From Rhodopirellula bahusiensis (GTDB taxonomy: Bacteria > Planctomycetota > Planctomycetia > Pirellulales > Pirellulaceae), in the NCBI RefSeq assembly GCF_002727185.1, contig NZ_NIZW01000006.1:248001-312000 (forward strand): a DNA stretch of 64,000 nt, read 5' to 3'. Position 1 is the first letter of the stretch. Every line of letters begins with the position of its first letter. A program made the position numbers and the translations under genes. Below the pieces are notes generated by a model that saw nothing but the letters and a program-made list of their open reading frames with translations, had not been told where the DNA came from and did no database searches. This document shows positions 34,906-44,033 of this stretch, piece by piece.

Positions 34906-37900
34906 ATGACCAAGCAACCTTTGTATCACCTGCCACCGGCCCAAGGACTGTACGACCCTGAGCACGAAAAGGATGCGTGTGGCGTCGGATTTGTTGCCCA
35001 CATCAAAGGGGCACCCAGCCATCAAATCGTGATCGATGCCGACACGATTTTGCAAAACATGGACCACCGTGGTGCGTGCGGCTGTGAACCCAACACCGGC
35101 GACGGTTCTGGGATCATGTGCGGCTTGCCTCACAAGTTCTTGCAGAAGGTCGCCAAAGCGGACCTCGGTGTTGAACTGCCCGAGGAAGGCAAGTTCTCCG
35201 CCGGTTTGATTTTCTTGCCGACTGACGATGCGGAGCGAAAGACCTGCAAAGAAACGATCGCTCGTTTGATCGAAGAGACCGGTCAGAAGTTGATCGGTTG
35301 GCGAGACGTGCCTCAAGAAACCGATGCCGCTGACGTTGGCCCAACGGCCCGCCAAAGCGAACCTGTCATCGAACAGTTGTTCGTCGGTGCAGCAGATGGC
35401 CTCACCAATGAAGAATTCGAACGCCAGCTTTACTTGATCCGCAAGCAAGCCAGTCACGAACTGCGCGGCGGTACGAAGATCAAGCAAGCGTTGATGTTCT
35501 ACGTTTGTTCCTTGTCGACCAAAGTCATTATCTACAAGGGCATGCTCACGCCGGCCCAAGTGATGCCGTATTTCCCCGATCTGCGTGACGACGATTTCGA
35601 AACGCACTTGGCGATGGTTCACAGCCGTTTTTCGACGAACACGTTCCCCAGCTGGGACCGTGCTCAGCCACTTCGTTTCATGAGCCACAATGGCGAGATC
35701 AACACGCTTCGCGGCAACGCGAACTGGATGCGTGCTCGCGAAGGAACGGCCGCCAGCGAAATCTACGGCGACGAACTGAAGAAGTTGTTCCCCGTTGTCG
35801 AGCCTCATTTGAGTGACTCGGGAACGTTCGACAACGTGCTCGAGTTTTTGTTGATGAACGGCCGCACCTTGCAAGAAGCCATCATGATGATGGTTCCCGA
35901 AGCATGGCAAAAGCATGAAACCATGCCCGAAGAAAAGCGTGCTTTCTACGAATACTTCAGCTGCATGATGGAGCCTTGGGACGGCCCGGCTTCGATCGCG
36001 TTCACCGATGGAAAATGCATCGGCGCGACGCTCGACCGCAACGGCCTGCGTCCAAGTCGTTACTACATCACCCACGACGATCGCGTGATCATGGCCAGCG
36101 AAGTCGGTGTGTTGCCAGTCGACCCATCCATCGTTCGCGAAAAGGGTCGTTTGCAACCTGGCAAGATGTTCTTGATCGACTTCGAAGCGGGACGTTTGAT
36201 TCCCGACGAAGAGCTCAAGGCCGATTTCGCTCGCAAAAAACCTTACGGCAAATGGCTCAAGCAGCAACGGATTCGCTTGGCTGATTTGCACCCCGAAGCC
36301 GAAGGCCACGGGTTTGACGGCGACACTTTGCTGCCTCGCATGCAAGCGTTCGGCTACACCGCCGAAACGATGAACTTCATGCTCCGTCCGTTGGTCGAGC
36401 AACTGCGTGACCCGGTCGGCTCGATGGGCAATGACTCGGCGCTCGCTTGTTTGTCCGACAAGCCGCGGATGATCTATGACTATTTCAAGCAACTGTTTGC
36501 TCAGGTGACCAACCCCGCGATCGATTCGATTCGCGAAGAAGTCATCATGTCACTGGAATGCTACATCGGTCCTGAGCAAAACTTGCTGGCCGCAACGCCA
36601 GAGCACTGCCACCGACTGTTGATCGATCATCCGATTTTGACCAACGAAGAAGTCGCCGCTCTCAAGCATGTCGACCACGAGCGTTGGCACAGCCGCGTAA
36701 TCGACACGACGTTCGATCGTTCCGAAGGCAAGGCTGGTCTGACGAAGACTTTGGATCGAATTTGTGCCGAAGCAGAAGCGGCCGTCGACGAAGGTCTGCA
36801 AATCATCGTCCTGAGCGATCGCGACGTTTCGCACGACCGTGTGCCTGTCAGCATGCTGTTGGCCACCGGTGCGGTTCACCATCACTTGGTTGCCAAGGCC
36901 AAGCGGACTCGCGTGGGGATTGCCGTCGAAACCGGTGAAGCTCGCGAAGTGCATCATCACTGCTTGCTGATTGGTTACGGTGCCGATGCGATCAACCCGT
37001 ACCTCGCATTCGAAGCGTTGTGGCAAGCCCACCGCGACGGCTTGATGTCGCCCACATTGGACGACGACAAGATCGTTGCCGCGTACCGAAAGGGTGTCGC
37101 TAAAGGCATGCTGAAGGTCATGGCCAAGATGGGCATCAGTACTCTGCAAAGCTACAAGGGTGCTCAGATCTTCGAAGCGTTGGGACTCCGCGATGAAGTC
37201 ATCAAACGTTGCTTCGTTGGCACCGCCAGCCGCATCCAAGGCGTGACGTTTGACGTCATTGCCGAAGAAACGCTGCGTCGTCACGAGCTTGGTTTCCCGG
37301 AAAAGGAAGCTGACCGTTTGACTCAATTGCCAAACCTCGGTGAATTCCACTGGCGTGCCGAAGGCGAAAAGCACGCTTGGAGTCCCCAGGCGATCAGCTC
37401 GCTGCAAATCGCAGCTCGCAACAACAACGAAGACGCGTACTGGAAGTTCTCGCACGAAATCAACGAGGACAACCGAACGCGTTGCACGTTGCGTGGATTG
37501 CTGGACTTCAAGGAAGGCGTTGGCGGACCTGCGTTGCCTTTGGACGAAGTTCAATCGGCCAAAGACATTGTCAAACGATTCTGCACCGGTGCCATGAGCC
37601 TCGGCAGCATCAGTGCGGAATCTCACGAGACACTCGCCATCGCGATGAACCGCTTGGGTGGCAAGAGCAATACCGGTGAAGGCGGCGAAGATCCACAACG
37701 ATTCCAGCCGCTTCCCAATGGCGACACCAAGCGATCCGCTATCAAGCAAATCGCTTCGGGACGCTTCGGTGTCACGATCGAATACTTGACCAACGCGGAT
37801 GAGTTGCAAATCAAAGTCTCGCAAGGTGCCAAGCCCGGCGAAGGCGGTGAGTTGCCCGGCAAGAAAGTCGACAACTACATTGCCAACATCCGTTACAGCA

Positions 37901-39471
37901 CGCCGGGTGTGGGACTGATCAGTCCTCCGCCTCACCACGACATTTATTCGATCGAGGATTTGGCTCAGCTGATCCACGATTTGAAAAACAGCAACCCATC
38001 GGCACGCGTCAGCGTGAAGCTGGTTAGCGAAGTGGGCGTCGGTGTGATTGCATCGGGTGTTGCCAAGGCTCATGCCGACCACATCCTGATCTCCGGTGAC
38101 ACCGGTGGAACGGGGGCATCGCCTTTGACCAGCATCAAGCATGCTGGGTTGCCGTGGGAACTCGGGATTGCCGAAACTCACCAAGTCCTAGTGCTCAACG
38201 ATCTTCGTAGCCGCGTTGTGTTGCAAACGGACGGCGGTTTGAAAACCGGACGTGACGTTGTCATCGCAGCATTGCTCGGAGCCGAAGAGTTTGGTTTCTC
38301 AACCGCACCGTTGATCACGCTCGGCTGCATCATGATGCGGAAGTGTCACTTGAATACTTGCCCCGTCGGCATCGCGACTCAGGACCCCGAACTTCGCAAG
38401 ATGTTCTCGGGCAAACCCGAGCACGTGGTGAACTACTTGTTCATGGTCGCCGAGGAAGCTCGCCGGATCATGGCACGACTCGGTTTCCGCACGATCGACG
38501 AAATGGTTGGCCGCAGCGATGTGTTGTCGACCGACGACGCGATCAAACACTGGAAGAGCGATGGGTTGGATTTGACCTCCGTCCTCAGCCCCGCGCAGCG
38601 TCCTCACGACAAGGTCGAAGTGATCTGCACGCGAGGCCAAGACCACGGTTTGGAAAAGTCGCTGGACATGACCAAGTTGGTCGCCGAAGCGATGCCTGCG
38701 ATCGAAAACGGCGAATCCGTTCGCATCACGTCGCCGATCATCAACATCAACCGGACTGTCGGAACGATCTTGTCGCACGAGATCGCCAAACGACACGGAC
38801 AAGCCGGCCTGCCCGACGACACCATCCACATCGATCTGACGGGTTCTGCGGGACAAAGCCTCGGTGCGTTTCTCGCTCACGGTGTCACGATTGAACTGGA
38901 AGGCGACGCGAACGATTACGTCGGCAAAGGTTTGTCCGGCGGACGCATCATGGTCTACCCGCCTCGCGAAAGTACCTTCGATGCTGCCAACGAAATCATC
39001 GTCGGCAACGTTTGCTTGTACGGTGCGACCAGCGGCGAAGCCTACTTCAGCGGCCGGGCTGCAGAGCGATTCTGCGTTCGAAACAGCGGTGCTCGCACCG
39101 TCGTCGAAGGTGTCGGGGACCACGGTTGCGAATACATGACTGGCGGACGTGTGGTGTGTCTCGGTGAAACCGGACGCAACTTCGCCGCGGGTATGTCAGG
39201 CGGTATCGCTTACATCTGGGATCGCAAGGGTGACTTCAACCTTCATTGCAACTTGGCAACCGTCGAGTTGGAAAAAATCGAAGGCGATGAAGAGCTCGCG
39301 GACGTCAAGGGAATGATCCAAAAGCATCACGATTACACCAAGAGTGCGCTGGCCGCCGAAGCATTGGCGGACTTTGACACGTTTGTTTCGCAGTGCGTGA
39401 AGGTTATGCCAACGGACTACAAACGCGTGCTGGCCGAAATGGCTGCCGAGAAAGACGCGGTCAGCGTCTGA
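34906..39471 (+). CDS. gltB: Glutamate synthase (NADPH) large subunit
   Basis: 1521 aa, full length. The class II glutaminase nucleophile is C25 in EKDACGVGFVAHIKG; the first 24 residues are a propeptide to be removed. Then follow the central domain, the FMN/synthase domain (GEGGEDPQRF, ISPPPHHDIYSIEDLAQLIH, SGDTGGTGASPL) with the 3Fe-4S cysteines in CIMMRKCHLNTCPVG, and the C-terminal GXGXG-type beta-helix domain (GLSGGRIMVYPP, GATSGEAYFSG). It moves the amide of glutamine to 2-oxoglutarate, with electrons from GltD. gltD follows after 144 bases that contain hairpins. Confidence 0.97.
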   Translation: MTKQPLYHLPPAQGLYDPEHEKDACGVGFVAHIKGAPSHQIVIDADTILQNMDHRGACGCEPNTGDGSGIMCGLPHKFLQKVAKADLGVELPEEGKFSAGLIFLPTDDAERKTCKETIARLIEETGQKLIGWRDVPQETDAADVGPTARQSEPVIEQLFVGAADGLTNEEFERQLYLIRKQASHELRGGTKIKQALMFYVCSLSTKVIIYKGMLTPAQVMPYFPDLRDDDFETHLAMVHSRFSTNTFPSWDRAQPLRFMSHNGEINTLRGNANWMRAREGTAASEIYGDELKKLFPVVEPHLSDSGTFDNVLEFLLMNGRTLQEAIMMMVPEAWQKHETMPEEKRAFYEYFSCMMEPWDGPASIAFTDGKCIGATLDRNGLRPSRYYITHDDRVIMASEVGVLPVDPSIVREKGRLQPGKMFLIDFEAGRLIPDEELKADFARKKPYGKWLKQQRIRLADLHPEAEGHGFDGDTLLPRMQAFGYTAETMNFMLRPLVEQLRDPVGSMGNDSALACLSDKPRMIYDYFKQLFAQVTNPAIDSIREEVIMSLECYIGPEQNLLAATPEHCHRLLIDHPILTNEEVAALKHVDHERWHSRVIDTTFDRSEGKAGLTKTLDRICAEAEAAVDEGLQIIVLSDRDVSHDRVPVSMLLATGAVHHHLVAKAKRTRVGIAVETGEAREVHHHCLLIGYGADAINPYLAFEALWQAHRDGLMSPTLDDDKIVAAYRKGVAKGMLKVMAKMGISTLQSYKGAQIFEALGLRDEVIKRCFVGTASRIQGVTFDVIAEETLRRHELGFPEKEADRLTQLPNLGEFHWRAEGEKHAWSPQAISSLQIAARNNNEDAYWKFSHEINEDNRTRCTLRGLLDFKEGVGGPALPLDEVQSAKDIVKRFCTGAMSLGSISAESHETLAIAMNRLGGKSNTGEGGEDPQRFQPLPNGDTKRSAIKQIASGRFGVTIEYLTNADELQIKVSQGAKPGEGGELPGKKVDNYIANIRYSTPGVGLISPPPHHDIYSIEDLAQLIHDLKNSNPSARVSVKLVSEVGVGVIASGVAKAHADHILISGDTGGTGASPLTSIKHAGLPWELGIAETHQVLVLNDLRSRVVLQTDGGLKTGRDVVIAALLGAEEFGFSTAPLITLGCIMMRKCHLNTCPVGIATQDPELRKMFSGKPEHVVNYLFMVAEEARRIMARLGFRTIDEMVGRSDVLSTDDAIKHWKSDGLDLTSVLSPAQRPHDKVEVICTRGQDHGLEKSLDMTKLVAEAMPAIENGESVRITSPIININRTVGTILSHEIAKRHGQAGLPDDTIHIDLTGSAGQSLGAFLAHGVTIELEGDANDYVGKGLSGGRIMVYPPRESTFDAANEIIVGNVCLYGATSGEAYFSGRAAERFCVRNSGARTVVEGVGDHGCEYMTGGRVVCLGETGRNFAAGMSGGIAYIWDRKGDFNLHCNLATVELEKIEGDEELADVKGMIQKHHDYTKSALAAEALADFDTFVSQCVKVMPTDYKRVLAEMAAEKDAVSV

Positions 39472-39485
39472 AAATGACGGCGCAC

Positions 39486-39542
39486 ATCGCTTGCTTTGCA
39501 AAGCGATTGAAAACGATCGGGCGAAGCGAATCGCTTCGCCCG
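39486..39542 (+). repeat. Two hairpins between gltB and gltD
   Basis: ATCGCTT (39486-39492) pairs with AAGCGAT (39501-39507), and CGGGCGAAGCGA (39518-39529) pairs perfectly with TCGCTTCGCCCG (39531-39542) around a single A. No U-tract follows, so they are more likely mRNA stability or processing elements than terminators. Confidence 0.6.
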
Positions 39543-39615
39543 GCACGCGTGGCCATCGCCGCGAAAACCCACCCCACATCAACCGTACACATCACCCCAT
39601 TTTGAGGACTCTGCC

Positions 39616-41118
39616 ATGGGCAAGCCCACTGGATTCAAGGAATTCGATCGCGAAAAAGTTGCTTGGCGATTGCCAGTCATCCGGATCAATGACTACGACG
39701 AGATCTACACCGAACCCAAGACCGAGCACCTGCAACGTCAGGGCGCTCGCTGCATGGATTGCGGTGTTCCTTTTTGTCAGTCCGCGACCGGATGCCCGAT
39801 CGACAACTTGATTCCCGAGTGGAACGACCTGGTCTACAACAATCGCTGGAAAGAAGCGATCGAACGTCTGCACAAGACCAACAACTTCCCTGAGTTCACC
39901 GGTCGCGTTTGCCCGGCACCTTGTGAAGGCTCGTGCGTGTTGGGAATCACCAATCCGCCTGTGACGATCAAGAACATCGAAAACGCGATCGTGGATCGTG
40001 CTTGGGAAGAAGGTTGGATCGTTGCCGAACCGCCTGAGCAACGGACCGGAAAGAAAGTCGCTGTCATCGGCAGTGGTCCAGCCGGATTGACCGCCGCGGA
40101 CCAACTCAACAAAGCCGGGCACTTGGTCACCGTTTACGAACGAGCCGATCGCATTGGCGGTTTGTTGCAGTATGGGATTCCCAACATGAAGTTGTCGAAG
40201 AAGGCGATTCAGCGCCGGATCGACAAAATGACCGAAGAAGGCGTGACCTTCAAAACCGGAGTGAATGTCGGCAAGGACATCTCGCCGAAGGACTTGCAAA
40301 GCGAGTTCGACGCCGTCTTGTTGGCGTGTGGTGCAACCAAGCCACGCGATTTGCCAATCTCAGGTCGCGAAGCCAAAGGCGTTCATTTCGCGATGGACTT
40401 CCTCACGTCCAACACTCAGCAACGTGTTCACGGTGACAACCTGGGTGCCGACTTCATCAGCGCAGAAGGCAAGGACGTGATCGTTATCGGCGGTGGTGAC
40501 ACCGGGACCGACTGCATCGGAACCAGCCTCCGTCATGGTTGCCGCAGCATGGTCAACTTCGAGTTGCTGCCTCAGCCGCCCGCCGAACGTGCCGACGACA
40601 ACCCATGGCCAGAATGGCCGCGTATCTTCCGTGTCGATTACGGTCACGAAGAAGCCGAAGCGAAGTTCGGAAAAGACCCTCGCGAATATCAGATCCTCAG
40701 CAAAGAGTATTTGGTCGACGACGAAGGCAAGCTGAAAGGCATCAAGACCGTCAACGTCGAATGGACAAAGAATGACGAAGGCGGCTGGCAAATGGCCGAA
40801 GTCGAAGGCAGCGAAAAAGAATGGCCTGCCCAACTGATCTTGTTGGCGATGGGCTTCTTGGGCCCCGAGCAAACCGTTGCAGAATCGTTGGGGCTCGAGA
40901 CTGACGCTCGCAGCAACTTCCAAGCTGAACACGGCAAGTACGCAACCAACATCGACGGCGTCTTCGCCGCTGGTGACTGCCGCCGTGGACAAAGCCTGGT
41001 CGTTTGGGCCATCAACGAAGGCCGCGGCGCCGCTCGTGCGATCGACATCTTCTTGGAAGGTTCCAGCAACCTACCAGCCCCAGGCCAAACGATGGGCACC
41101 TCCATGTCCGCCGTCTGA
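39616..41118 (+). CDS. gltD: Glutamate synthase (NADPH) small subunit
   Basis: 500 aa. The N-terminal Fe-S part has [16 protein letters not shown] and [13 protein letters not shown], ligands of two 4Fe-4S clusters. It is followed by FAD binding ([17 protein letters not shown]) and NADPH binding ([16 protein letters not shown]), ending with [19 protein letters not shown]. It oxidises NADPH and passes electrons to GltB. ATG is 144 bases after gltB, same strand; the two are most likely one operon despite the spacing. A terminator lies 159 bases downstream. Confidence 0.97.
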   Translation: MGKPTGFKEFDREKVAWRLPVIRINDYDEIYTEPKTEHLQRQGARCMDCGVPFCQSATGCPIDNLIPEWNDLVYNNRWKEAIERLHKTNNFPEFTGRVCPAPCEGSCVLGITNPPVTIKNIENAIVDRAWEEGWIVAEPPEQRTGKKVAVIGSGPAGLTAADQLNKAGHLVTVYERADRIGGLLQYGIPNMKLSKKAIQRRIDKMTEEGVTFKTGVNVGKDISPKDLQSEFDAVLLACGATKPRDLPISGREAKGVHFAMDFLTSNTQQRVHGDNLGADFISAEGKDVIVIGGGDTGTDCIGTSLRHGCRSMVNFELLPQPPAERADDNPWPEWPRIFRVDYGHEEAEAKFGKDPREYQILSKEYLVDDEGKLKGIKTVNVEWTKNDEGGWQMAEVEGSEKEWPAQLILLAMGFLGPEQTVAESLGLETDARSNFQAEHGKYATNIDGVFAAGDCRRGQSLVVWAINEGRGAARAIDIFLEGSSNLPAPGQTMGTSMSAV

Positions 41119-41160
41119 GCCTAGTGGTCCGTCAAAGTTAATAGTTAGGGTTGATCGTTG

Positions 41161-41218
41161 TGGACGAGGACACGAGTCCTTGGATTTGACGCCGGTTCAG
41201 GACTCGTGGCCTCGTCCA
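41161..41218. repeat. Inverted repeat, 20-bp arms with one mismatch
   Basis: TGGACGAGGACACGAGTCCT (41161-41180) and AGGACTCGTGGCCTCGTCCA (41199-41218) are complementary except at one position, with an 18-base spacer. It could form a strong hairpin in the gltD transcript or be the remains of a small mobile repeat. Confidence 0.75.
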
Positions 41219-41276
41219 CGACCCTAAAAACAAGTCCTGCCGACCTGCTTAGCAAGTTCCAAACAAGACTCCGTCA

Positions 41277-41310
41277 AAGCGACCTTCATTCAATGAGGGT
41301 CGCTTTTTTT
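41277..41310 (+). terminator. Rho-independent terminator after gltD
   Basis: AAGCGACC (41277-41284) pairs with GGTCGCTT (41298-41305) around a 13-base loop and runs into seven T (41304-41310). Confidence 0.85.
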
Positions 41311-41412
41311 GTGTCCGTCATCAGTCGCATCTGCCCTCGCGTTTTGTCAGGCCTTTACCACGACTTGGCGAGCAACGCCGTTCAGGCGTCCTTGACGCAG
41401 TCCCATCATCAC

Positions 41413-41502
41413 CGCCCCGGATGGGGCCGCCGTCGTTAGCTCGGAGCGGAAGCCCCGAGACCATTAGGAAAAACAGAAAGTCGCCCCGGATGGGGCCGTC
41501 GT
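41413..41502. repeat. Two copies of a GC-rich intergenic direct repeat
   Basis: CGCCCCGGATGGGGCCG occurs at 41413-41429 and 41482-41498, followed by (C/T)CGT, with a 69-base period. Each copy has an internal palindrome CCCC-GGAT-GGGG, so it can form a small hairpin. Between the copies lies GGAGCGGAAGCCCCGAGACC. The layout recalls REP-like dispersed repeats. Confidence 0.6.
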
Positions 41503-41596
41503 GGAGATGCTGCGTCGTTCCTGTCTTTTCACTGGGTGTGGTCGGCGGGCTTGGCTACCCGTCTTCGAAGCTCATCGTATGGAAACGTGAAGACGC

Positions 41597-41986
41597 TCAA
41601 GTCCACCGCCAAACCGTCCACAGGTGCACTGCGATCGCAATGATGAAGCAGACGATCGAAATCGCAGTCGGAATCTCGTAGTAGTACTGCAATCGCTTGT
41701 GATTGCCCCAATACCATCGGAAATGAATGAACAGTCCGACGCAGACCAACAGCACTCCAAACGTGATCGCGGGTGTGCCGATGTATTGTTTCCAAAACAT
41801 CGGTGACATCTGCCCGCGGTGGGAAAGGTTGATCGTTGTCGCTCGCTGGACGAGACAGCACCGCAGCCCATACATGCAAACCACCGACGCCGCACCGACG
41901 CCAACCACACGCCTTGTGATGGGACCGCCGTCGGGACCATCTGACAGTCGGTCGGCCAAATCGTAGATCCAATCGTGCTGATACAT
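41597..41986 (-). CDS. Small membrane protein of unknown function
   Basis: 129 aa with three hydrophobic segments (about 27-46, 73-93 and 104-125) separated by short polar loops; ATG at 41986. I do not recognise a family. Aromatic residues cluster at the membrane edges (FRWYWGNHKRLQYYYE). A longer overlapping frame on the same strand (41529-42203) has no such organisation. It is divergent from the radical SAM gene, with 194 bases between starts. Confidence 0.65.
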   Translation of the reverse strand: MYQHDWIYDLADRLSDGPDGGPITRRVVGVGAASVVCMYGLRCCLVQRATTINLSHRGQMSPMFWKQYIGTPAITFGVLLVCVGLFIHFRWYWGNHKRLQYYYEIPTAISIVCFIIAIAVHLWTVWRWT

Positions 41987-42180
41987 GGTCGTGGCAGTGG
42001 AGCGAGGAATGCTCGGTGAGCGTGCGTTCTGTGTCAGGTTGGATCCGACGACGTTCGGGGCGCGAGTGTGACCCCCACACCAGAATTTTCGCGAGAAAGG
42101 AAACCGACCCCCCTAACAGCGGGTCCTGCGGTATGCTGAGGTTCGGAAGACAACTCACCCCGAAACTCAAAGGTGCGAAC

Positions 42181-43884
42181 ATGCCACGGATCGCGATCAT
42201 CAACCCCGCCTTCGAGGTTTCTTATTGGGGGCTGGAGTATTCGCAGCCTTTGTTTGGCAAAAAAGCCAACATGCCCGTGGCCAGCCTCCCGTTGCTGGCC
42301 GCGTTGACACCTCCTGAACATGAAGTCGTCCTGTTCGACGAGAACGTTGAACCATTGGATTTTGATGAACTAGAAACATTTGACATCGTCGCGCTCACGG
42401 GGATGAGCGTGCAACGATTCCGGATGGATTCAATCGTCTCCGAATTGAACGACCGAGGTTGCTTCGTTGTCATCGGCGGCCCATGGGTGACGGTCGAAGA
42501 GGACTACTTCGGCGATCAAGCGGATGTCATTTTCATCGGCGAAGCTGAAAACACTTGGCCGCAGTTTTTGGAAGAGTGGCAACAAGGCTCGCATCAACAT
42601 CGGTATGAGCAAACCGACAAGACGGACATGGCGACCGTCCCCACGCCGCGTCACGACCTCCTGAAAAGCAAACACTACCTCGTTGGCAGCTTGCAGATTT
42701 CGCGGGGTTGCCCGTTTCAATGCGAGTTCTGCGACATCATCGTCACCTTTGGTCGTCGCCCGCGCATCAAGCATGCATCCCAGGTGACCGCTGAACTCGA
42801 CAGCTTGCTTGCCCAGGGGATGCACATTGTTTTCATCGTGGATGACAACCTGATCGGCAATAAAAAGGCAATCAAACCGGTCCTTCGTGAAGTCGCCGCG
42901 TGGCAACAACAACACGGTTACCCCATCGTTTTCAGCACCGAGGCTTCCTTGGATTTGTGCGAAGATGATGAGCTGATGGAGTTGATGGCGGAAGCCAATA
43001 TCCAGTCCGTGTTCATCGGACTGGAAAGTCCTGATGAGGAATCACTCAAAGAGACCAAGAAGTATCAAAACGTCCGCAGTCGCGGTGGCACGATGCTGGA
43101 AAAAGTTCATCGCATTCAGGACTTTGGAATGGAAGTTTGGTGCGGATTGATTGTTGGTTTTGACAACGACACGTCGGAGATCTTCGCGACGCAGCAAAAG
43201 TTCTTGAAGGATTCGCGAATCGCCCATGCGATGGTGGGTCTGCTGCACGCGATTCCAAAGACGCCGCTGTATGCTCGGTTGTTGGAAGAGGGGCGTTTGG
43301 ATCTGGCGGATGAGCATCACTATGGCACCAACGTTATTCCAAAAGGCATGACACGAGACGAGTTGCTTCGCGGGTACCTAGAAACAATGCGAAATGCATA
43401 CGAACCTGACGTCTACTTCGATCGCTTGGATCAATTGTTTGTTCACGATCGATTTCAGTTTCGTGCCTTGAACACAGATTATTTCAAAAAGCATCGGTGG
43501 CAGCGTCGCAAGCAACGCACCATCTTCACGGTTGGTTTCGTCGCCATGTTCATCCGGTTGATGTGGAAGGTTCCAGATGCCGATTTGCGTCGGACGTACC
43601 GGCGTCAGATCTTGGCGGTGGTCCGCGGGAGGTTCACGACCCCGGAGATCTACTTCTTCTACGTGCTGAAGTGTGCGATGCACTATCATCACCACCGTAT
43701 GACAAGCGAAATGATTGACGATCCCTCCAAGTTTGTTTCGACCTATGGAAAGGCGATGCGTTCGGATGAATCCACCGAGGAACAATCAGACTGCCGGTCC
43801 GCGGCTGATCAGCAACTCACAGAAAATCCCATCGCTGTGTCATCACCCAGTTTGCCCGTGGTTGAGACTACGACGTCCACCTGA
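42181..43884 (+). CDS. B12-binding-type radical SAM protein (DUF4070-like, HpnP-like)
   Basis: 567 aa from ATG 42181, with AAAGGTG just upstream; longer starts give an unlikely leader. N-terminal cobalamin-binding-like Rossmann domain (1-150; INPAFEVSYWGLEYSQPLFG, then VVIGGPWVTVEEDYF and IGEAENTWP), though the classical DxHxxG cobalamin motif is not seen. The radical SAM core has CPFQCEFC (C177, C181, C184) for the 4Fe-4S cluster. The C-terminus (about 450-545) resembles DUF4070. Relatives include HpnP, the hopanoid C-2 methylase, so methylation of an unactivated carbon is possible; the substrate is not shown. No hopanoid genes lie nearby. Confidence 0.82.
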   Translation: MPRIAIINPAFEVSYWGLEYSQPLFGKKANMPVASLPLLAALTPPEHEVVLFDENVEPLDFDELETFDIVALTGMSVQRFRMDSIVSELNDRGCFVVIGGPWVTVEEDYFGDQADVIFIGEAENTWPQFLEEWQQGSHQHRYEQTDKTDMATVPTPRHDLLKSKHYLVGSLQISRGCPFQCEFCDIIVTFGRRPRIKHASQVTAELDSLLAQGMHIVFIVDDNLIGNKKAIKPVLREVAAWQQQHGYPIVFSTEASLDLCEDDELMELMAEANIQSVFIGLESPDEESLKETKKYQNVRSRGGTMLEKVHRIQDFGMEVWCGLIVGFDNDTSEIFATQQKFLKDSRIAHAMVGLLHAIPKTPLYARLLEEGRLDLADEHHYGTNVIPKGMTRDELLRGYLETMRNAYEPDVYFDRLDQLFVHDRFQFRALNTDYFKKHRWQRRKQRTIFTVGFVAMFIRLMWKVPDADLRRTYRRQILAVVRGRFTTPEIYFFYVLKCAMHYHHHRMTSEMIDDPSKFVSTYGKAMRSDESTEEQSDCRSAADQQLTENPIAVSSPSLPVVETTTST

Positions 43885-44033
43885 AAATGTCTGTGTCGGT
43901 GACTCAGAAGTTTCACCGTTTCATTGTCACGACTCGGCAGTGAGTCGGAATCCGAGTTGGCGGATCGCGAGGTAGTGGAAATATAGGTAGGTTGTTGGCT
44001 TTTGATCTCCACCGACCTGCGCCGCGAAAACTC

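Larger units (their letters stand above)
41119..41596. other. 478-base gap with repeats between gltD and a membrane protein gene
   Basis: No gene is supported here. It holds a 20-bp imperfect inverted repeat (41161-41218), the gltD terminator (41277-41310) and two copies of a GC-rich direct repeat (41413 and 41482). The last two items look like multi-copy intergenic repeats, but I cannot test copy number within one window. Confidence 0.6.

Noticed and set aside
34900-39123. Long minus-strand open frames (up to 544 codons) opposite gltB
   Set aside because: They mirror the codon bias of gltB and show no protein family; gltB is certain on the plus strand.
41529-42203. 224-codon minus-strand frame overlapping the small membrane protein
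   Set aside because: Lacks hydrophobic organisation and overlaps the better 129-residue frame, which has three clear membrane segments.
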